Shown: positions 60,117-64,000 of the stretch, piece after piece
Layout: every line of letters begins with the position of its first letter
Position numbering within the stretch: position 1 is the first letter of the stretch
NCBI GenBank assembly: GCA_050950205.1
Contig: JBMNHF010000010.1
Coordinates: 1 to 64,000 of the forward strand
DNA length: 64,000 nucleotides
Direction of reading: 5' to 3'
Origin: WRAV01 sp050950205
Lineage (GTDB): Bacteria; Bacillota; Clostridia; Oscillospirales; Ruminococcaceae
Notes under the pieces: generated by a model
The model's input: the letters and a program-made list of their open reading frames with translations, nothing else
What the model was told of the DNA's origin: nothing
Databases searched by the model: none
Program-made: the position numbers and the translations under genes

Positions 60117-60161
60117 GGGCAACCAGGGATTATGCAAAAGGATTTAAAAAGATAAATAGGA

Positions 60162-60216
60162 TGCACAAGGCGCCCGGGTACACTGGACGTCTTGTGCCTG
60201 TTTTTTCTTTTTTGTC
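60162..60216 (+). terminator. rpsO-pnp intercistronic hairpin with T-run
   Basis: GCACAAG...CTTGTGC with an internal partly paired region, followed by TTTTTTCTTTTTT. It may end rpsO and partly reduce read-through to pnp, or serve as an RNase processing site as in other rpsO-pnp pairs. Confidence 0.75.
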
Positions 60217-60343
60217 CATTCACCATTCCGGACGGCCTTGCGTGTATTTTTAGCAGTGAATCGAGTGGACAGGCGTTTGCCCATTGGATTTATTGCTAAA
60301 GTCACCTAAGGTCGGGCCGGCAACCGAAACGGAGGATTTGATC

Positions 60344-62467
60344 TTGTTCGAAAATTTTAAAGTGTTTGAAACCACCTTTGCCGGCAAACCCATTTCCTTT
60401 GAAGTGGGAAAGATGTGCGCTCTGGCAGGGGGAAGCACACTGGTGCGCTACGGCGACACCACCGTGCTCTGCAACGTGACCATGAGCGAAAAGCCCCGGG
60501 AGGGCATCGACTTTTTCCCGCTTTCGGTAGACTTTGAAGAAAAGCTCTACGCCGTGGGCAAAATTCCCGGCTCCTTTCTCAAGCGGGAAGGCCGCCCCAG
60601 CGACAAAGCCATTTTGGCCAGCCGCCTGGTGGACCGCCCCATCCGCCCTCTCTTCCCCAAAGATATGCGCAACGATGTGGCGGTAGTGATGACAGTTTTG
60701 TCTGCCAATCAGGACTATCAGCCCGAAATCGCCGGCATGCTGGGCGTATCCTTTGCCCTTTCCATCTCCGATATTCCCTGGAACGGCCCCATTGCCGGAG
60801 TGAATGTGGGTTATGTGGACGGCGAGTATATCCTCAACCCCGACGAGGCCCAGCGGGAAGCTTCCGATATGTTCCTCACCATTGTAGGCAACGGCGAGAC
60901 CATCTGCATGATCGAAGCCGCTGCCCAGGAGGTGCCGGAGGAGCAGATTATGGGGGGGATCAAAGCCGCCGCTCCCGAAATCAAGCGTCTGGTGGAGTTC
61001 ATCAAGGACGTACAGGCGCAAATTGGCAAGCCTAAAATTCCTTTTGAGTCCAAAACTGTTCCCGAAGAGCTGCTGAACGCTCTGAAGGAGGAATTTACCG
61101 CCCAGATGCAGCACGCCATGGATACCGACGACAAAAACGTTCGGGAAGCACGGCTGCAGCCCCTGAAGGAAGAAATTCACCAGAGATTTGACGACGAATA
61201 TCCCGAACAGCCTTTCCTCATCGACGAAGGCATCTATCTGCTGCAAAAGCATGTGGTGCGCCAGTGGCTGTTGCAGGGCAAGCGGGTGGACGGCCGCGGC
61301 ATGAACGAAATGCGTCCTCTCCATGCCGAGGCGGGGCTGATTCCCCGGGTCCACGGTTCCGGTATGTTTACCCGGGGCCAGACCCAATGTCTGACCATCG
61401 TCACCCTTGGCCCCATGAGCGACCGCCAAAAGCTGGACGGACTGGATCACGAGGAGTTCCGCCGCTATATGCACCAGTATAATTTCCCCTCCTACTCGGT
61501 GGGCGAAACCAGACCCTCCCGCGGTCCCGGACGCCGGGAAGTAGGGCATGGCGCTCTGGCCTCCAAGGCATTGGAGCCTGTCCTTCCCAGCGAGGAGGAG
61601 TTCCCCTACGCCATTCGCGCAGTTTCCGAGATTCTCTCCTCCAACGGCTCCACCAGCCAGGCCGCCATCTGCGGTTCCACCTTGGCGCTGATGGATGCCG
61701 GTGTTCCCATCAAGGCGCCGGTGGCAGGCATTTCCTGCGGTTTGATCACCGAAGGGGATCGCTGGGATACCATGGTGGACATTCAGGGCGTTGAGGACTT
61801 CTTTGGCGATATGGACTTTAAGGTAGGGGGCACCCACAGGGGCATCACCGCCATTCAGATGGACATCAAAATCGAAGGCCTTACCTTTGAAATCATCGAG
61901 AATGCTCTGGAAAAATGCCGCAAGGCAAGGCTTCACATTCTGGACAACATCATCCTCAAGGCAATTCCCGCACCCCGGGAGGAGCTTTCTGAGTTTGCTC
62001 CCAAGATGTTGACCCTCACCATCCACCCCGATAAGATTCGGGAAGTGATTGGTTCCGGCGGCAAGGTCATTCAAAAGATCTGCGCCGAGTGCGATGTCAA
62101 AATCGACATTGAGGACGATGGCAAGGTATATGTGCTGGGCACCAACCTGAAAAATGCCGAGCGGGCCCTTTCTGTCATCAAAACCATCGCCATGGATCCC
62201 GAGGTGGGAGCTTTCTACAAGGGCAAGGTCACCCGTCTGATGAACTTTGGCGCCTTTGTGGAAATCGCCCCGGGCAAGGAAGGTTTGGTTCACATCTCCA
62301 AACTGGACACCAAGCGGGTGGAAAAGGTGGAGGACGTGGTTTCGGTGGGCAGCGAGATTCTGGTCAAGGTCACCGAAATCGACGCTCAGGGACGGATCAA
62401 CCTTTCCCGCAAGGACGCTCTCATCGCCATGGAGAAAAAGGCGGAGAGAGAGCAGCAAAACCAATAA
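60344..62467 (+). CDS. pnp: Polyribonucleotide nucleotidyltransferase (PNPase)
   Basis: A 707-residue protein: two RNase PH domains (about 10-220 and 310-540, with GRPSDKAILASRLVDRPIRP and FPSYSVGETRPSRGPGRREVG), a KH domain (about 555-615, IREVIGSGGKVIQKI) and an S1 domain (about 625-695, GKVTRLMNFGAFVEI). It degrades RNA 3' to 5' with phosphate. The start is a TTG at 60344 behind GGAGG at 8-base spacing; the earlier in-frame ATG would add 20 residues not found in the family. Confidence 0.96.
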   Translation: MFENFKVFETTFAGKPISFEVGKMCALAGGSTLVRYGDTTVLCNVTMSEKPREGIDFFPLSVDFEEKLYAVGKIPGSFLKREGRPSDKAILASRLVDRPIRPLFPKDMRNDVAVVMTVLSANQDYQPEIAGMLGVSFALSISDIPWNGPIAGVNVGYVDGEYILNPDEAQREASDMFLTIVGNGETICMIEAAAQEVPEEQIMGGIKAAAPEIKRLVEFIKDVQAQIGKPKIPFESKTVPEELLNALKEEFTAQMQHAMDTDDKNVREARLQPLKEEIHQRFDDEYPEQPFLIDEGIYLLQKHVVRQWLLQGKRVDGRGMNEMRPLHAEAGLIPRVHGSGMFTRGQTQCLTIVTLGPMSDRQKLDGLDHEEFRRYMHQYNFPSYSVGETRPSRGPGRREVGHGALASKALEPVLPSEEEFPYAIRAVSEILSSNGSTSQAAICGSTLALMDAGVPIKAPVAGISCGLITEGDRWDTMVDIQGVEDFFGDMDFKVGGTHRGITAIQMDIKIEGLTFEIIENALEKCRKARLHILDNIILKAIPAPREELSEFAPKMLTLTIHPDKIREVIGSGGKVIQKICAECDVKIDIEDDGKVYVLGTNLKNAERALSVIKTIAMDPEVGAFYKGKVTRLMNFGAFVEIAPGKEGLVHISKLDTKRVEKVEDVVSVGSEILVKVTEIDAQGRINLSRKDALIAMEKKAEREQQNQ

Positions 62468-62474
62468 GCGCACC

Positions 62475-62511
62475 AAAAGGGCGGAAAGCAAATGCTTTCC
62501 GCCCTTTTAAC
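62475..62511 (+). terminator. Terminator of pnp
   Basis: AAAGGGCGGAAAGCA, then TGCTTTCCGCCCTTTT. Confidence 0.92.
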
Positions 62512-62563
62512 TTGGGAAGGCTATCTGTTTTCCCACCGGCGGCAGAAGGGCCGCTCCGGCAGT

Positions 62564-63700
62564 CTATTCCTCCGGGGGAAGATCCCGGTAGGCTTGGATC
62601 ACGGTTTGCATCCTCTCGGGAATGGCAATGTTTTGGGGGCACTTTTCCACACAGGCCTGGCAGGCAGTGCAGCTTTCCGGCCCGTTTTCGGCCAGCATCT
62701 CATAGCCGGCCTCAAAGGAAATGGTCTTTTTGGTGTGCTGGTAGTGGTTGTACAGGGCAAAGGTTTTGGGAATATCCACTCCAAAGGGGCAATCCATGCA
62801 GTAGCGGCAGGCGGTGCAGGGAATGGCGCCGTTTCTTCGGAAGATATCCACCGCCTTCTCAATGGCTTGGTTTTCCTGCGGGGACAAAGGCACCAGAGGG
62901 GAAAGGGTGGCGATGTTGTCCTCCAGCTGCTCCCGATTGCTCATGCCGCTGAGCACCGTCAGCACCCCCGGCAACTGAGCCGCAAAGCGAATGGCCCAAG
63001 ATGCCACAGAGGCATTGGGATTGGCCTGCTGTAGCACCCGGACGCTTTCTTCCGGCAGATCGGCCAGAGCACCGCCCCGCACCGGCTCCATAATGGTGAC
63101 GGGAATGCCCCTTTCGGCCAGGATTTCGTACTGCTCCTTGGCGTTTTGATCCTCCCAGTCCAGATAGTTGAGCTGAATCTGGGCAAAGTCCCAGGGGTGG
63201 AGTTCCATCATTTTTCTCAGCAGCTCGGGGCGGTCGTGGAAGGAAAAGCCCAAATGGCGCAGCCTGCCCTCCTTTTGTTTTTCCTTAAGGAAGTCAAGGA
63301 CTTTGAACCGTTCAAATATCTCCAGATGCTTTACCGAAACATTGTGAAGCAGGTAAAAATCAAAGTAGTCTACCTGCAGGCGCTTAAGCTGGGTCTCGAA
63401 GATGGTGTGGACATCCTGTTCTGATGTCAGCGGCCATGGCGGCATTTTGGTTGCTATGTAATAGCTGTCCCGTGGATAGCGGGATAGAGCCTCTCCCAGA
63501 AAGACCTCCGAGTTCCCTTCGTGATAACCGAAAGCCGTGTCAAAGTAGTTGATGCCCGCTTCCATCGCCCGATCGATCAGCGCCTGAGCAGCGGGGTAAT
63601 CGATCTTTCCTGCATCTCCCCCTATGGTGGGTAGGCGCATCACACCAAAGCCCAACAGGGAAATCTGCTCTCCGGTTTTGGCAAAGACTCTCTTTTCCAC
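62564..63700 (-). CDS. Aldo/keto reductase with C-terminal 4Fe-4S domain
   Basis: A 378-residue protein. Residues 1-280 form an aldo/keto reductase barrel with the catalytic Asp/Tyr in YFDTAFGYHEGNSE, Lys in IATKMPP and His in FYLLHNV. The C-terminal part (about 290-370) has two cysteine clusters: CTACRYCMDCPFGVDIP and CTACQACVEKCPQNIAIP, a ferredoxin-like 2[4Fe-4S] pattern. This fused type is common in anaerobic Clostridia; substrates are unknown. A GTG at 63700 follows AAAGGAG. Confidence 0.93.
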   Translation of the reverse strand: MEKRVFAKTGEQISLLGFGVMRLPTIGGDAGKIDYPAAQALIDRAMEAGINYFDTAFGYHEGNSEVFLGEALSRYPRDSYYIATKMPPWPLTSEQDVHTIFETQLKRLQVDYFDFYLLHNVSVKHLEIFERFKVLDFLKEKQKEGRLRHLGFSFHDRPELLRKMMELHPWDFAQIQLNYLDWEDQNAKEQYEILAERGIPVTIMEPVRGGALADLPEESVRVLQQANPNASVASWAIRFAAQLPGVLTVLSGMSNREQLEDNIATLSPLVPLSPQENQAIEKAVDIFRRNGAIPCTACRYCMDCPFGVDIPKTFALYNHYQHTKKTISFEAGYEMLAENGPESCTACQACVEKCPQNIAIPERMQTVIQAYRDLPPEE

Positions 63701-63749
63701 AATCCATTCTCCTTTGAGTGATGTATTTCATCCCTACTGTATTCATTCC

Positions 63750-63779
63750 ATTATAAAGCAGGCAGAGAGTTTGTGTCAA
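63750..63779 (-). promoter_or_regulatory. Promoter of the aldo/keto reductase gene
   Basis: On the minus strand TTGACA, 18-base spacer, TATAAT. Confidence 0.75.
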
Positions 63780-63852
63780 TCTCAGCTGTCAATCATGGAC
63801 AAAAACAAGACCCTGTAAGGTATCATTTGCAGCCAACTTGTGAATCTGTGCC

Positions 63853-63881
63853 TTGCAACCGGCAGCGGCAAGCGGTATAAT
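63853..63881 (+). promoter_or_regulatory. Promoter of the MATE gene
   Basis: TTGCAA, 17-base spacer, TATAAT, about 20 bases before the ribosome-binding site. Confidence 0.8.
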
Positions 63882-63905
63882 AGCATTTGTTGGGGAGGAT
63901 TGCAG

Positions 63906-64000
63906 ATGACCAGAGAAGAAAAATTTTTGATGATGACCCAGACACCTGTGGAGCGGCTGGTGTGCAGAATGGCGGTGCCCACCATTACGGCCATGCTGAT
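63906..64000 (+). CDS. MATE-family transporter, partial (5' end only)
   Basis: From an ATG behind GGGGAGGA, 31 codons are visible before the right edge. They read MTREEKFLMMTQTPVERLVC, then RMAVPTITAMLI. The pattern (cytoplasmic N-terminus, then a first helix with AVPTI) is typical of MatE/NorM-type multidrug or toxin exporters. Family assigned from this short N-terminus only. Confidence 0.65.
   Translation, partial: MTREEKFLMMTQTPVERLVCRMAVPTITAML

Noticed and set aside
60302..62491. 729-residue open frame opposite pnp
   Set aside because: Antisense of a strongly codon-biased housekeeping gene; the product resembles no protein family and PNPase is unmistakable on the other strand.

Overview
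The window looks like the chromosome of an anaerobic, spore-forming member of the Clostridia (Oscillospiraceae/Ruminococcaceae type). This is inferred from several things: a moderately GC-rich genome with strong AGGAGG ribosome-binding sites and frequent TTG/GTG starts; a SpoIIQ-like LytM protein; two BclA-like collagen exosporium proteins; CarD, Rrf2 and DUF1292 proteins; an SLH/LysM surface protein; and a Firmicute-type 6S RNA. No rRNA, tRNA, CRISPR or prophage was recognised.

Layout. 1-1140: 5' part of an IS110-family transposase (leaving the window at the left edge) and its non-coding end. 1173-4844: large secreted protein with InlB-type repeats, SLH and LysM domains. 5049-19532: aldarate (glucarate/galactarate) locus on the minus strand: TctCBA uptake, GarD, an AEC permease, GarR, a DapA-family lyase, glycerate 2-kinase, a LysR regulator, a PrpR-like regulator with a degenerate AAA+ domain, and GudD. 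Together they should take up aldarates and convert them to pyruvate and 2-phosphoglycerate. 20027-22618: small unknown proteins, including a Cys-rich one with a broken frame, and an Rrf2 regulator. 22982-30359: iron/phosphonate-type ABC transporter with a metallo-hydrolase, opposite a LacI-type regulator fused to a solute-binding domain. 30506-34334: housekeeping and sporulation genes (CarD with a leader RNA, HflX, 6S RNA, DUF1292, SpoIIQ-like).

34670-37974: two tandem collagen-like exosporium genes, both frameshifted inside the repeats. 38171-42220: fructose-bisphosphate aldolase, TetR, a dihydrolipoamide-dehydrogenase-like flavoprotein, and a truncated MerR. 42373-56972: a carbohydrate/amino-sugar locus: three UPF0309-like SIS proteins, AraC and GntR regulators, nitrilase, sugar ABC transporter without ATPase, HIT protein, LarA-type nickel racemase, NagB, NagA, AGE-family epimerase, MFS transporter. 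Many stop/start codons overlap by 4 nt, so this is one long operon, and its combination of enzymes matches no pathway I know. 57168-64000: DEAD-box helicase, TPR-like protein, DUF378, rpsO, pnp, a ferredoxin-type aldo/keto reductase, and the start of a MATE transporter.

The most interesting points are the 45021-56972 operon; the DapA-family enzyme standing where GarL is expected; the regulator without Walker B or GAFTGA; the LacI-SBP fusion; the leader/small RNAs around carD, hflX and rpsO; and the frameshifts in repeat or Cys-rich coat genes.
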